The translations under genes were made by a program, and so were the position numbers. From positions 1 through 64,000 of the forward strand of contig NZ_BBYF01000002.1 of assembly GCF_001894745.1 (NCBI RefSeq): a stretch of 64,000 nucleotides of DNA. The letters run 5' to 3'. This document shows, one piece after another, positions 1-8,156 of the stretch. The number at the start of each line of letters is the position of its first letter. Position 1 is the stretch's first letter. This DNA is from Paenibacillus sp. NAIST15-1 (GTDB lineage: Bacteria; Bacillota; Bacilli; Paenibacillales; Paenibacillaceae). The notes beneath the pieces are model-generated. The model did no database searches, was not told the DNA's origin, and worked only from the letters and a program-made list of their open reading frames with translations.

Positions 1-424
1 GGTTGTTTCTATTGATCAAATTCATGAAACCGTCAGCGAGAAAATGCAAATACGCTTTCTCACGCCTGTTACTATGTACAGTACATTTCAGCTTGACGAT
101 AAGAAAAAGACATATTTTTATTCGCCTTTGGAAGAGGAATTCAGTCAGCTAATCCAAGCAAACGCGCTCAAAAAATACGAAGCTTTCCATGGAAAGCCTT
201 TGGCGGTCGAAAAACCGCTTTTGCTGACTCCTCTTCATCGGGAACGAATTAAGCCAATAACATCTAAGTTTAAGTCAACATTGATTAAAGGATGGACAGG
301 AGATTTCTTATTGGAAGGCGATTTAGATTTGATTCAATTAACCTATGATGTGGGACTTGGCGCTAAAAATTCTAACGGGCATGGGCTTTATGAGGTAGTC
401 CGAAACCTCAGGGATGGATTGTAA
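1..424 (+). CDS. cas6: Cas6 CRISPR endoribonuclease, C-terminal part (copy 1, cut by window edge)
   Basis: This reading frame is already open at base 2 and ends at TAA 422-424, so only the C-terminal ~140 residues are visible. They match the full-length copy at 3832-4593 almost residue for residue; within the stretch from MQIRF to the end I see one V/I difference near the C-terminus. The C-terminal glycine-rich loop GLGAKNSNGHG is the hallmark of the Cas6 family, which cleaves CRISPR precursor RNA inside the repeat. A hairpin and leader follow 60 bp downstream, then CRISPR array 1. Whether the N-terminus is intact cannot be told from this window. Function is inferred from the family. Confidence 0.85.
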   Translation, partial: VVSIDQIHETVSEKMQIRFLTPVTMYSTFQLDDKKKTYFYSPLEEEFSQLIQANALKKYEAFHGKPLAVEKPLLLTPLHRERIKPITSKFKSTLIKGWTGDFLLEGDLDLIQLTYDVGLGAKNSNGHGLYEVVRNLRDGL

Positions 425-484
425 ACTTGCTGTATGTTGGTGAAGGGATTACCCTATATTCGGTAAGAATTATTGTTTGCAATA

Positions 485-650
485 TTGTCGTCGACCCCCA
501 ATAGCGTAAAAAAACCGGGGGATCGACGACAATTGAATTTTACTGAGAAGCCTATCACGTCAAGGAAAAGTGTGGTACATTGGTGTTGGCTTCTTTCTTA
601 TTAGGGTTATTTTGGTTTCAACAAAAGCTATAACAGTGGGCTTTTAACGG
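485..650 (+). promoter_or_regulatory. CRISPR leader 1 with long hairpin
   Basis: A stem-loop with arms TTGTCGTCGACCCCC (485-499) and GGGGG-A-TCGACGACAA (517-532) opens the leader. From the hairpin end to the first repeat is 118 bp, and the leader finishes with CAGTGGGCTTTTAACGG touching the repeat. The same arrangement recurs in front of the other arrays. Confidence 0.8.
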
Positions 651-880
651 GTTTGTAACGTACCTATAAGGAATTGAAACCCGCACATCTCGCAGACACC
701 TTTCGATCTATCTTTCGTTTGTAACGTACCTATAAGGAATTGAAACTATTCAACTCATTACGACATGATACCGACTCTATCGGCGTTTGTAACGTACCTA
801 TAAGGAATTGAAATTATATCATGCCAATTTCTTTGGTGCTTATCGGAAGTTATTTGTAAAGTACCTATATGGAATGAAAT
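651..880 (+). CRISPR. CRISPR array 1 (4 repeats, 3 spacers)
   Basis: Repeats lie at 651-680, 717-746, 785-814 and a degenerate last one near 852-880. The 30-bp repeat begins GTTTGTAACGTACC and ends GGAATTGAAAC, giving the 8-nt ATTGAAAC tag typical of type I-B/III crRNAs; the third repeat ends in AAAT. Spacers are 36-38 bp. Orientation follows the leader and the degenerate terminal repeat. A fossil repeat sits 35 bp further on, at 916-944. Confidence 0.95.
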
Positions 881-1011
881 AAAAGAAATGGTTCAATTAT
901 ATGCTTCATGGTTACGTTTGAAAATACTTATGAGGATTGAATTCAGGGGATGAAATAAAAACGTGTAGCGGTTGCGAGATTTTGAACGTGATAGAGGAAA
1001 ATGAAACTTAA

Positions 1012-1140
1012 CATAAAATATTCAATTCAGGTTGTTAATTTTACCAAGACTAACGGTTTGTATAAATTGTCAGAAATTATACGCCTAAGAATTTTGTGAA
1101 GTGATTGATCCCTCAGGGATTGGTAATGAACTTGCTGTAA
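1012..1140 (+). pseudogene. cas6 remnant between arrays 1 and 2
   Basis: No open frame survives, but two segments align by eye with cas6. The stretch around 1031-1068 matches the codons for MFTFSRLNGSYKL, and the stretch around 1110-1140 matches the cas6 stop region and the bases just after it. The middle and both ends of the gene are gone. It sits exactly where intact modules carry cas6, upstream of the hairpin. Confidence 0.6.
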
Positions 1141-1200
1141 ATTGATTAATATAAAGGAAACTTTTCAATTTACTATACCGGACGATCTTTATTTTTAAAT

Positions 1201-1367
1201 GTTGTCGTCGACCCCGAATAGCGTAAAAAACCCGGGGGATCGACGACAACGAATTTTGTCGCGAAACCTATGACATCAAGGGAAAGTATGGTACATTGAT
1301 GTTGTTTCTTTTCAATTAAGATTTATAATAATTTCAGAAAAACGCTGTAACAGCAGGCTTTTCACGG
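1201..1367 (+). promoter_or_regulatory. CRISPR leader 2 with long hairpin
   Basis: The arms GTTGTCGTCG (1201-1210) and CGACGACAAC (1241-1250) are perfectly complementary at the base of the stem. The first repeat starts 117 bp after the hairpin. The leader is more diverged than in modules 1, 4 and 5 (it ends TTTTCACGG). Confidence 0.8.
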
Positions 1368-1661
1368 GTTTGTAACGTACCTATTAGGAATTGAAACTCG
1401 ATAGATCAGGACACATTTTTCGCTTTCTTTTTTAGTTTGTAACGTACCTATGAGGAATTGAAATCTAGATTTTTGGGGGATACCTTGGCTGTTAATCTCC
1501 AGTTTGTAATGTACCTATGAGGAATTGAAACTCATGTCAGAGATTCGCGCCTGATCAAGCTCCGTTATGTTTGTAACGAACCTATAAGGAATTGAAACTC
1601 CCCTGCTAGAACGTTGCTCCGAACCTAGCGCCGTTTGTAACGTACCTATAAGGAATGAAAT
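1368..1661 (+). CRISPR. CRISPR array 2 (5 repeats, 4 spacers)
   Basis: Repeats lie at 1368-1397, 1435-1464, 1502-1531, 1569-1598 and a 29-bp degenerate terminal one at 1633-1661. Spacers are 37, 37, 37 and 34 bp. Point variants occur in the repeats (CCTATTAGG, CCTATGAGG, AACGAACC). The trailer is the same fossil unit as after arrays 1 and 6. Confidence 0.95.
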
Positions 1662-1794
1662 AAGAGAAATGCTTCAAATATAAGCTCTCATGGTTACGTT
1701 TGAAAATATTCATGAGGATTGGATTAAGGACATGGGAATGAGAAGCGTGTGTCGGTTACAAGATTATTAATGTGATAGAGGAAAATGAAGCTTA

Positions 1795-1920
1795 ACAAAT
1801 GTCAATTCGGGATGTTAATTTTACCGAGACTAACGGTTTGTATAAATTGTTAGAAATTATACGGCTTTTGAATTTTATGAATTGATCCCTCAGGGATTGG
1901 TAATGAACTTGCTATAAATT
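1795..1920 (+). pseudogene. cas6 remnant between arrays 2 and 3
   Basis: The same decayed layout as at 1012-1140: a block matching the MFTFSRLNG region, then a block matching the cas6 stop region, with no open frame. The two remnants resemble each other closely, so the deletion predates duplication of these modules. Confidence 0.55.
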
Positions 1921-1978
1921 GATGAATAGAAGAAAACTTTTCTATTTACTATACCGGGAACTATCTTTATTTTTAAAT

Positions 1979-2146
1979 GTTGCCGTCGACCCCCAATAGC
2001 GTAAAAATCCCGGGGGATCGACGACAACTGAATTTTGTCGCGAAACCTATGAACATCAAGGGAAAGTATGGTGCATTGATGTTGTTTCTTTTTAATTGAG
2101 ATTTATATTAATTTCAGAAAACGCTGTAACAGCAGGCTTTTCACGG
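1979..2146 (+). promoter_or_regulatory. CRISPR leader 3 with long hairpin
   Basis: The left arm GTTGCCGTCGACCCCC (1979-1994) pairs with GGGGG-A-TCGACGACAAC (2012-2028) apart from one C-A mismatch. The first repeat starts 118 bp after the hairpin. Confidence 0.8.
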
Positions 2147-2311
2147 GTTTATAACGTACCTATGAGGAATTGAAACTCGTTTTTTTGTACGAGCAGTAGA
2201 CAAATTCGGGAGTGTTTGTAACGTACCTATGAGGAATTGAAACCCACTTGTAGCAGGGGCTACTATCCAGTTTGAGCTTGAGTTTGTAACGTACCTATGA
2301 GGAATAGAAAT
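2147..2311 (+). CRISPR. CRISPR array 3 (3 repeats, 2 spacers)
   Basis: Repeats lie at 2147-2176, 2214-2243 and 2282-2311, with spacers of 37 and 38 bp. A further 38-bp spacer-like segment is followed by half a repeat (2350-2367). That half repeat runs straight into the region upstream of cas6 copy 2, so the array end has been fused to the next module by a deletion. Confidence 0.93.
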
Positions 2312-2401
2312 ACGACCTGATTTCATCACGTCCATGTTTCGGCTTGAATGTTGTATTGTACCTTTGATAGTATCGATATTTACCCAAAGGGGGACAAGAT
2401 A

Positions 2402-3131
2402 TTGAGAATCAAAATTACATTAACCTTTGACGGAAAACTTACCGTACCTATAAATCATCAAGAATGGCTTCATGGCCTTATTTATCATAGTATCAGAGAT
2501 GATGAATACCGGGAGAGGAAAACGTCAGTTCCGCATGTTTACTTTTTCCAGACTGAATGGATCATACAAGCTAGATAGAGACTCTTCTACTTTAGAATTT
2601 GAATCACCAAATGTTTCATTTATATTTTCAGCATATGATAAAAAATTGATTCAGGAATTGGTATCATCTTTAATAATAAGAGATGATCTTCGTTTGGGCA
2701 GCAGTCAAGTTAAGGTTGTTTCTATTGATCAAATTCATGAAACCGTCAGCGAGAAAATGCAAATACGTTTTCTCACGCCTGTTACTATGTACAGTACATT
2801 TCAGCTTGACGATAAGAAAAAGACATATTTTTATTCGCCATTGGAAGAGGAATTTAGTCAGCTAATCCAAGCAAACGCGCTCAAAAAATACGAAGCTTTC
2901 CATGGTAAACCTTTGGCTGTCGAAAAACCGCTTTTGCTGACTCCTCTTCATCGGGAACGAATTAAGCCAATAACATCTAAGTTTAAGTCAACATTGATTA
3001 AAGGATGGACAGGAGATTTCTTATTGGAAGGCGATTTAGATTTGATTCAATTAACCTATGATGTGGGACTCGGCGCTAAGAATTCTAACGGACATGGACT
3101 TTATGAGATAGTCCGAAACCTCAGGAATTGA
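2402..3131 (+). pseudogene. cas6 copy 2, frameshifted
   Basis: The gene begins with TTG at 2402 after an AAAGGGGG ribosome site, as in the intact copy. Compared with 3832-4593 it lacks 26 bp shortly after the codons for RDDEYR (near 2516). This shifts the frame: the first frame stops at 2578, and the remaining ~200 residues including the glycine-rich loop are open in another frame up to 3131. Codons outside the deletion are nearly identical to the intact copy, so inactivation is recent. Translation of the downstream frame from an internal start is possible but not supported by a ribosome site. Confidence 0.85.
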
Positions 3132-3196
3132 TTGTAAACTTGCTGTATGTTGGTGAAGGGATTACCCTATACTTGGCAAGAATTATTGTTTGCAAT

Positions 3197-3363
3197 GTTG
3201 TCGTCGACCCCCAATAGCGTAAAAACCCCGGGGGATCGACGACAATTGAATTTTACTGAGAAGCCTATCACGTCAAGGAAAAGTGTGGTACATTGGTGTT
3301 GGCTTCTTTCTTATTAGGGTTATTTTGGTTTCAACAAAAGCTATAACAGTGGGCTTTTAACGG
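3197..3363 (+). promoter_or_regulatory. CRISPR leader 4 with long hairpin
   Basis: Hairpin 3197-3245 with arms GTTGTCGTCGACCCCC and GGGGG-A-TCGACGACAA; the first repeat starts 118 bp later. The leader sequence is virtually the same as in modules 1 and 5. Confidence 0.8.
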
Positions 3364-3660
3364 GTTTGTAACGTACCTATAAGGAATTGAAACCTCCTAA
3401 GAAGTATAGAAATAGATAAGCATCTAGGGGGCGTTTGTAACGTACCTATAAGGAATTGAAACTTGAGAATGGATACAATTCTGACGGTTTGACCAAAGTT
3501 TGTAACGTACCTATAAGGAATTGAAACCCGATTACTCCCGCTTCCTTTAGGCCGTCAAATATGGTTTGTAACGTACCTATAAGGAATTGAAACACGGAAT
3601 CTGTGAAGGCATTCATATCAATACCGGACATTGTTTGTAACGTACCTATGAGGAATGATT
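3364..3660 (+). CRISPR. CRISPR array 4 (5 repeats, 4 spacers)
   Basis: Repeats lie at 3364-3393, 3433-3462, 3498-3527, 3564-3593 and a degenerate terminal one at 3633-3660. Spacers are 39, 35, 36 and 39 bp. The first four repeats are identical and all end in AAAC, the most uniform array of the set. Confidence 0.95.
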
Positions 3661-3789
3661 TCAAAGGCAAGTTATTTTTACCAATCGTTGATATTGAACG
3701 TGATCGAGGAAATGAAATGTAACGGATCAGCTTTCGGTACTTAGAGATTTTAGGCTAGTAGCAATTCAAACGTAAATGGAAAATTAAAA

Positions 3790-3810
3790 AATATCGATAG
3801 TATCGATATT
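3790..3810 (+). promoter_or_regulatory. Perfect dyad upstream of intact cas6
   Basis: AATATCGAT-AGT-ATCGATATT has 9-bp arms and a 3-bp centre, and ends just before the AAAGGGGG ribosome site of cas6 copy 3. Copies 2 and 4 have damaged versions of the same dyad. An operator or a 5'-UTR hairpin is possible. Confidence 0.5.
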
Positions 3811-3831
3811 CACCCAAAGGGGGACAAGATA

Positions 3832-4593
3832 TTGAGAATCAAAATTACATTAACCTTTGACGGAAAACTTACCGTACCTATAAATCATCAAGAATGGCTT
3901 CATGGCCTTATTTATCATAGTATAAGGGATGATGAATACCGGGACTTTTTGCATAATACGGGCTATCAACGAGGAAAACGCCAATTTCGCATGTTTACTT
4001 TTTCCAGATTGAATGGATCATACAAGCTAGACAGAGACTCTTCTACTTTAGAATTTGAATCACCAAATGTTTCATTTATATTTTCAGCATATGATAAAAA
4101 ATTGATTCAGGAATTGGTATCATCTTTAATAATAAGAGACGATTTACGTTTGGGCAGCAGTCAAGTTAAGGTTGTTTCTATTGATCAAATTCATGAAACC
4201 GTCAGCGAGAAAATGCAAATACGCTTTCTCACGCCTGTTACTATGTACAGTACATTTCAGCTTGACGATAAGAAAAAGACATATTTTTATTCGCCTTTGG
4301 AAGAGGAATTCAGTCAGCTAATCCAAGCAAACGCGCTCAAAAAATACGAAGCTTTCCATGGAAAGCCTTTGGCGGTCGAAAAACCGCTTTTGCTGACTCC
4401 TCTTCATCGGGAACGAATTAAGCCAATAACATCTAAGTTTAAGTCAACATTGATTAAAGGATGGACAGGAGATTTCTTATTAGAAGGCGATTTAGATTTG
4501 ATTCAATTAACCTATGATGTGGGACTCGGCGCTAAGAATTCTAACGGGCATGGGCTTTATGAGATTGTCCGAAACCTCAGGGATGGATTGTAA
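3832..4593 (+). CDS. cas6: Cas6 CRISPR repeat endoribonuclease (copy 3, intact)
   Basis: This 253-residue protein is the expected size for Cas6, the metal-independent RNase that cuts pre-crRNA within each repeat and leaves an 8-nt 5' tag. The start is TTG at 3832, about 10 bp after AAAGGGGG. Two ferredoxin-like halves are expected from the family; the C-terminal glycine-rich loop GLGAKNSNGHG (about residues 233-243) is visible, and the N-terminal stretch HQEWLHGLIYHS offers histidines that could serve catalysis. It stands between arrays 4 and 5 and is the only complete cas gene in the window. No cas1, cas2 or effector gene accompanies it, so it must work with genes elsewhere or be a stand-alone processing enzyme. 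Confidence 0.92.
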   Translation: MRIKITLTFDGKLTVPINHQEWLHGLIYHSIRDDEYRDFLHNTGYQRGKRQFRMFTFSRLNGSYKLDRDSSTLEFESPNVSFIFSAYDKKLIQELVSSLIIRDDLRLGSSQVKVVSIDQIHETVSEKMQIRFLTPVTMYSTFQLDDKKKTYFYSPLEEEFSQLIQANALKKYEAFHGKPLAVEKPLLLTPLHRERIKPITSKFKSTLIKGWTGDFLLEGDLDLIQLTYDVGLGAKNSNGHGLYEIVRNLRDGL

Positions 4594-4651
4594 ACTTGCT
4601 GTATGTTGGTGAAGGGATTACCCTATACTCGGCAAGATTACTGTTTGGAAT

Positions 4652-4818
4652 GTTGTCGTCGACCCCCAATAGCGTAAAAACCCCGGGGGATCGACGATAA
4701 TTGAATTTTACTGAGAAGCCTATCACGTCAAGGAAAAGTGTGGTACATTGGTGTTGGCTTCTTTCTTATTAGGGTTATTTTGGTTTCAAAAAATGCAATA
4801 ACAGTGGGCTTTTAACGG
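4652..4818 (+). promoter_or_regulatory. CRISPR leader 5 with long hairpin
   Basis: Hairpin 4652-4700; the right arm carries one change (CGACGATAA instead of CGACGACAA). The first repeat starts 118 bp after the hairpin. Confidence 0.8.
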
Positions 4819-5244
4819 GTTTGTAACGTACCTATAAGGAATTGAAACTGGCATTCTTCAATTCTGTTACTTAAATATGTTCTATCCGTTTGTAACGTAC
4901 CTATGAGGAATTGAAATCATCGACGAATTGTTCATCGATGCTGTACGGCTCTAGGTTTGTAACGTACCTATGAGGAATTGAAATGAATCTGTTGCACAAG
5001 TGTACAGAGCGAGGTATCCTTCGTTTGTAACGTACCTATGAGGAATTGAAATTTGCAGTTAGGGTGATATGAAGGGGATTTTATGCCAGTTTGTAACGTA
5101 CCTATGAGGAATTGAAATTCCTCGTCAGATGGTTCCATAGCTATGTAATCTGGGTTTGTAATGTACCTATGAGGAATTGAAATCCGAAATCGAAGCGATC
5201 CGCCATAGAAATGGCGTCCGTTTGTATGTACCTATGAGGAATGA
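4819..5244 (+). CRISPR. CRISPR array 5 (7 repeats, 6 spacers)
   Basis: Repeats lie at 4819-4848, 4888-4917, 4955-4984, 5023-5052, 5089-5118, 5154-5183 and a truncated terminal one at 5220-5244. Spacers are 39, 37, 38, 36, 35 and 36 bp. The leader-proximal repeat reads CCTATAAGG and ends AAAC; the next five read CCTATGAGG and end AAAT. The trailer matches that of array 4. Confidence 0.95.
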
Positions 5245-5412
5245 TTTCAAAGGTAAGTTTTTACCAATCGTTGATATTGAACGTGATCGAGGAAATGAAA
5301 TGTAACGGATCAGCTTTCGGTATTTAGAGATTTTAGGCTAGTAGCAATTCAAACGGAAAATTTAAAAAAATCGATCAATAGTATCGATATTCACCCAAAG
5401 GGGGACAAGATA

Positions 5413-5683
5413 TAGAGAATCAAAATTACATTAACCTTTGACGGAAAACTTACCGTACCTATAAATCATCAAGAATGGCCTTATTTATCATAGTATTAGG
5501 GATGATGGATACTGGGACTTTTTGCATAATACGGGCTATCAACGAGGAAAGCGCCAGTTCCGCATGTTTACTTTTTCCAGACTGAATGGATCATACAAGC
5601 TAGACAGAGACTCTTCTACTTTAGAATTTGAATCACCGTATGTTTCATTTATATTTTCAGCACATGATAAAAAAATGATTCAG
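5413..5683 (+). pseudogene. cas6 copy 4, truncated and fused to a leader hairpin arm
   Basis: Homologous to the N-terminal third of cas6, but the TTG start has become TAG (5413-5415). Eight bases are missing after the codons for NHQEW, and the gene stops abruptly near the codons for AHDKKMIQ. There the sequence jumps into the right arm of a leader hairpin (GGGGATCGACGACAA). One deletion therefore removed the C-terminal cas6 half, the stop and the left hairpin arm. Confidence 0.85.
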
Positions 5684-5815
5684 GGGATCGACGACAATTG
5701 AATTTTACTGAGGAGCCTATCACGTCAAGGAAAAGTGTGGTACATTGGTGTTGGATTCTTTCTGTTCAGGTTTATTTTGATTTTAAGGATTGCTGTAACA
5801 GTGGGCTTTTAACGG
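5684..5815 (+). promoter_or_regulatory. CRISPR leader 6, hairpin left arm deleted
   Basis: Only the right arm (about 5683-5698) of the hairpin remains; the rest of the leader, ending GTGGGCTTTTAACGG, is kept at full length. Confidence 0.7.
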
Positions 5816-5912
5816 GTTTGTAACGTACCTATAAGGAATTGAAATTATTTAGGGTGACTCTTAAAACTATCCGGGTTTATTGCGTTTGTAGCGTACCTAT
5901 ATGGAATGAAAT
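5816..5912 (+). CRISPR. CRISPR array 6 (2 repeats, 1 spacer)
   Basis: Repeat 5816-5845, a 38-bp spacer, and degenerate repeat 5884-5912. The trailer matches arrays 1 and 2. This minimal array belongs to the module that lost its hairpin. Confidence 0.85.
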
Positions 5913-6139
5913 AAAAGAAATGGTTCAAATATATGCTTCATGATTACGATTGAAAATACTTGTGAGGATTGAATTCAGGGGATGAAATAAAAAGCGTGTA
6001 GCGGTTGCGAGATTTTGAACGTGATAAGGGAAAATGAAATTTAACATAAAATATCAATTCCGAATGTTAATTTTTCCAAGACGAACGCTTTTATAAACTT
6101 ATCAATTGACTATACCGGGAACGATTTTTATTTTTGAAT
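5913..6139 (+). pseudogene. Trailer and cas6 remnant between arrays 6 and 7
   Basis: Contains the shared trailer with a fossil repeat near 5948-5976, then a short block (about 6055-6100) that resembles the MFTFSRLNG codons of cas6. No open frame. Decay is stronger than in the remnants after arrays 1 and 2. Confidence 0.5.
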
Positions 6140-6307
6140 GTTGTCGTCGACCTCCAATAGCACAAAAACCCCGGGGGATCGACGACAAATGATTTTTACT
6201 ATAAAGCCTATGACAACAAGGAAAAGTGTGGTACATTGGTGTTGGATTCTTTCTGTTCAGGTTTATTTTGTTTTTAAGAATTGCTATAAGAGCGGGCTTT
6301 TAACGGG
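6140..6307 (+). promoter_or_regulatory. CRISPR leader 7 with long hairpin
   Basis: Hairpin 6140-6188 with left arm GTTGTCGTCGACCTCC and right arm GGGGG-A-TCGACGACAA; the first repeat starts 119 bp later. Confidence 0.8.
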
Positions 6308-6659
6308 GTTTGTAATGTACCTATGAGGAATTGAAATTCTGCTACAACCTCCGTCACGAAAACCTTCTTGCCTTCGTTTGTAATGTACCTATGAGGAATT
6401 GAAATTTGCAAAAAAGACCCCGATCGCTGCGCCTATGCCGGTTTGTAATGTACCTATGAGGAATTGAAATTCATCTCCGCTGTGTGTGCATTCTTCATGG
6501 CCGTAGTTTTGAGGAATTGAAATCTTCCCGTATGTCTACCATCTGGGATTACAACGTCTGAAGTTTGTAATGTACCTATGAGGAATTGAAATTTTCTATC
6601 CGGCTGATCGTTGTGGTTGTACCAGAGGAGTTTCTAACGTACCTATGAGGAATTGAAAT
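6308..6659 (+). CRISPR. CRISPR array 7 (6 repeats, 5 spacers)
   Basis: Repeats lie at 6308-6337, 6376-6405, 6441-6470, a shortened one at 6506-6523, then 6563-6592 and 6630-6659. Spacers are 38, 35, 35, 39 and 37 bp. All end in AAAT and most read AATGTACC. The fourth repeat has lost 12 internal bases. This is the last array of the tandem series. Confidence 0.95.
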
Positions 6660-6773
6660 TAGGATGGCTAAATGGGGAGCGGTAATGTAGCGCAATTAGG
6701 AGTGGTTCGACTTGTAGAAAGGGTTGAGAAACAGGTTTCTGTTTATTTCTCGATGCTTCAGCCGTCTAAAAAC

Positions 6774-6803
6774 AAAGGAGCGAGATAATTCTTGCTCCTT
6801 TTC
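6774..6803 (+). terminator. Terminator after the CRISPR series
   Basis: AAAGGAGCGAG pairs with CTTGCTCCTTT and is followed by a short T run. It separates the CRISPR region from the regulator gene that follows. Confidence 0.6.
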
Positions 6804-6892
6804 ATGTGTTTCCTCGTAATATCATTAAATTTACAATATATATACGACATGGTAAAATGTAGGTGGTTATTTGATGAGAAGGAGGGATGATA

Positions 6893-8156
6893 TTGGACGC
6901 AACGATCATTACAACAATCGGTGAACTAATCCAAGATACAAGGCGCTCATTAAATATGACGATCACTCAATTGTCAGAACTATCAGGTGTTTCAAGAGGT
7001 ACGATTTCAAGAATTGAGAATGGCGAAGTAAAGCGTCCAGAGTTTTCGAGTGTACGTCCATTGGCAATGACATTGAATATTCCTTTTGAAACATTGGTTG
7101 ATTATTATGCTGAAATCGAAAAAAGAGCTGAAACATTGCTAAGTAGCTACAGTACGACAATGCGAAGACATTGACCTTATTCGGAAAGTTGCAACAAAAT
7201 ACCTTGAATCTCTGAATGAAGACAGCTTAGATTTAACCGAAAAGCTGTATCAACAAATCAACTCCATAGAAGATAACTCCATTAAATTGTCATTGTATAA
7301 CCTCATCATCGACTACTCACGCTCACACGGAATTATGCCCTATATAGCAAAAGGATTATATAAACAGTACTTGATTGAACGTTACGACTTAAGCAGGCTG
7401 AAGGAAACCTATTACAACGGAAAATATATTCTTAATTATGCTGATTTCTTATCCCAACAAGAGCGGATCGAGCTATACTATAAATTAGGAATTCAGGCGT
7501 ATAATCTGAAATTGTATCATGAGGGTATCGAACACTGTAAGAAGCTACTGGCGTTAAATAGTGCTGAAAGCCCCTATAAAATAAACGCACTTTGGGTTCT
7601 TAGGGATGCGAATTTTGCTCTTGGCAAATATGAAGAATCAGAACTTTACTCGTTACAGTATAAGCAATTTAATTACCCGAACTCACAAGAGCATACTGTG
7701 TTTATGGAAGCTCTGTACAATGCCGTAAAAGGGAATACAGATAAAGCTATTAAAGAGCTTCGAGCATTCCGTGAGACATGCAGCGACACTTTTATCCTTG
7801 GCGCAACAAGGCATCTTTTACAATTGTACTTAGAACAAAAGAATTTTGACGAAGCTAAAGCTTTAATAGAAAGCAGCAGAATAAATTCATCTATCTTAGA
7901 TAAAGAGAATCCATTAACTTATTATGGGTATGGGGAATATCAACGGATTCTTGGGGAGTATTTTTCGGCTATAGGCGACATCGACAACAGTATTAACCAT
8001 TTGATGGAAGGTCTAATGTGCTTTTCGAAGATCAAAGATATCAACAAAGAGAAGGAATGTTTAAACACAATTATTCATATACATATAAAAAATAATATTC
8101 CTATGATGGGACAAACACTTGAAAATCTCAGAAATTACTTGATGGAGGATGAATGA
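6893..8156 (+). pseudogene. XRE-TPR peptide-receptor type regulator, frameshifted
   Basis: The first frame (from TTG at 6893, 7 bp after AAGGAGG, to TGA 7172-7174) encodes an XRE helix-turn-helix with the motif TQLSELSGVSRGTISRIENG. The second frame is open from about 7143 to 8156 and encodes ~330 residues of helical TPR-like repeats. The two halves meet without a gap, and the total length (~421 codons) fits one protein with a single indel between 7143 and 7172. HTH plus TPR is the layout of RNPP-type receptors (PlcR, NprR) and of the Paenibacillus AloR family, which bind small secreted peptides. A pheromone-like gene overlaps the stop codon. The frameshift may be real inactivation, phase variation or a sequencing error. 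Confidence 0.75.

Noticed and set aside
2141-2335. Minus-strand ORF with repeated peptide (I/F)PHRYV / FLIGTLQT
   Set aside because: It is the translation of CRISPR array 3; the periodicity of the peptide is that of the repeats.
2348-2578. 76-codon ORF as an independent gene
   Set aside because: It is the first frame of the frameshifted cas6 copy 2, extended upstream into a half repeat.
3446-3670. Minus-strand ORF with repeated FQFLIGTLQT
   Set aside because: A read-through of CRISPR array 4 on the opposite strand, without a ribosome site.
6138-6326. 62-codon plus-strand ORF
   Set aside because: It spans the leader hairpin, leader and first repeat of array 7; not coding.
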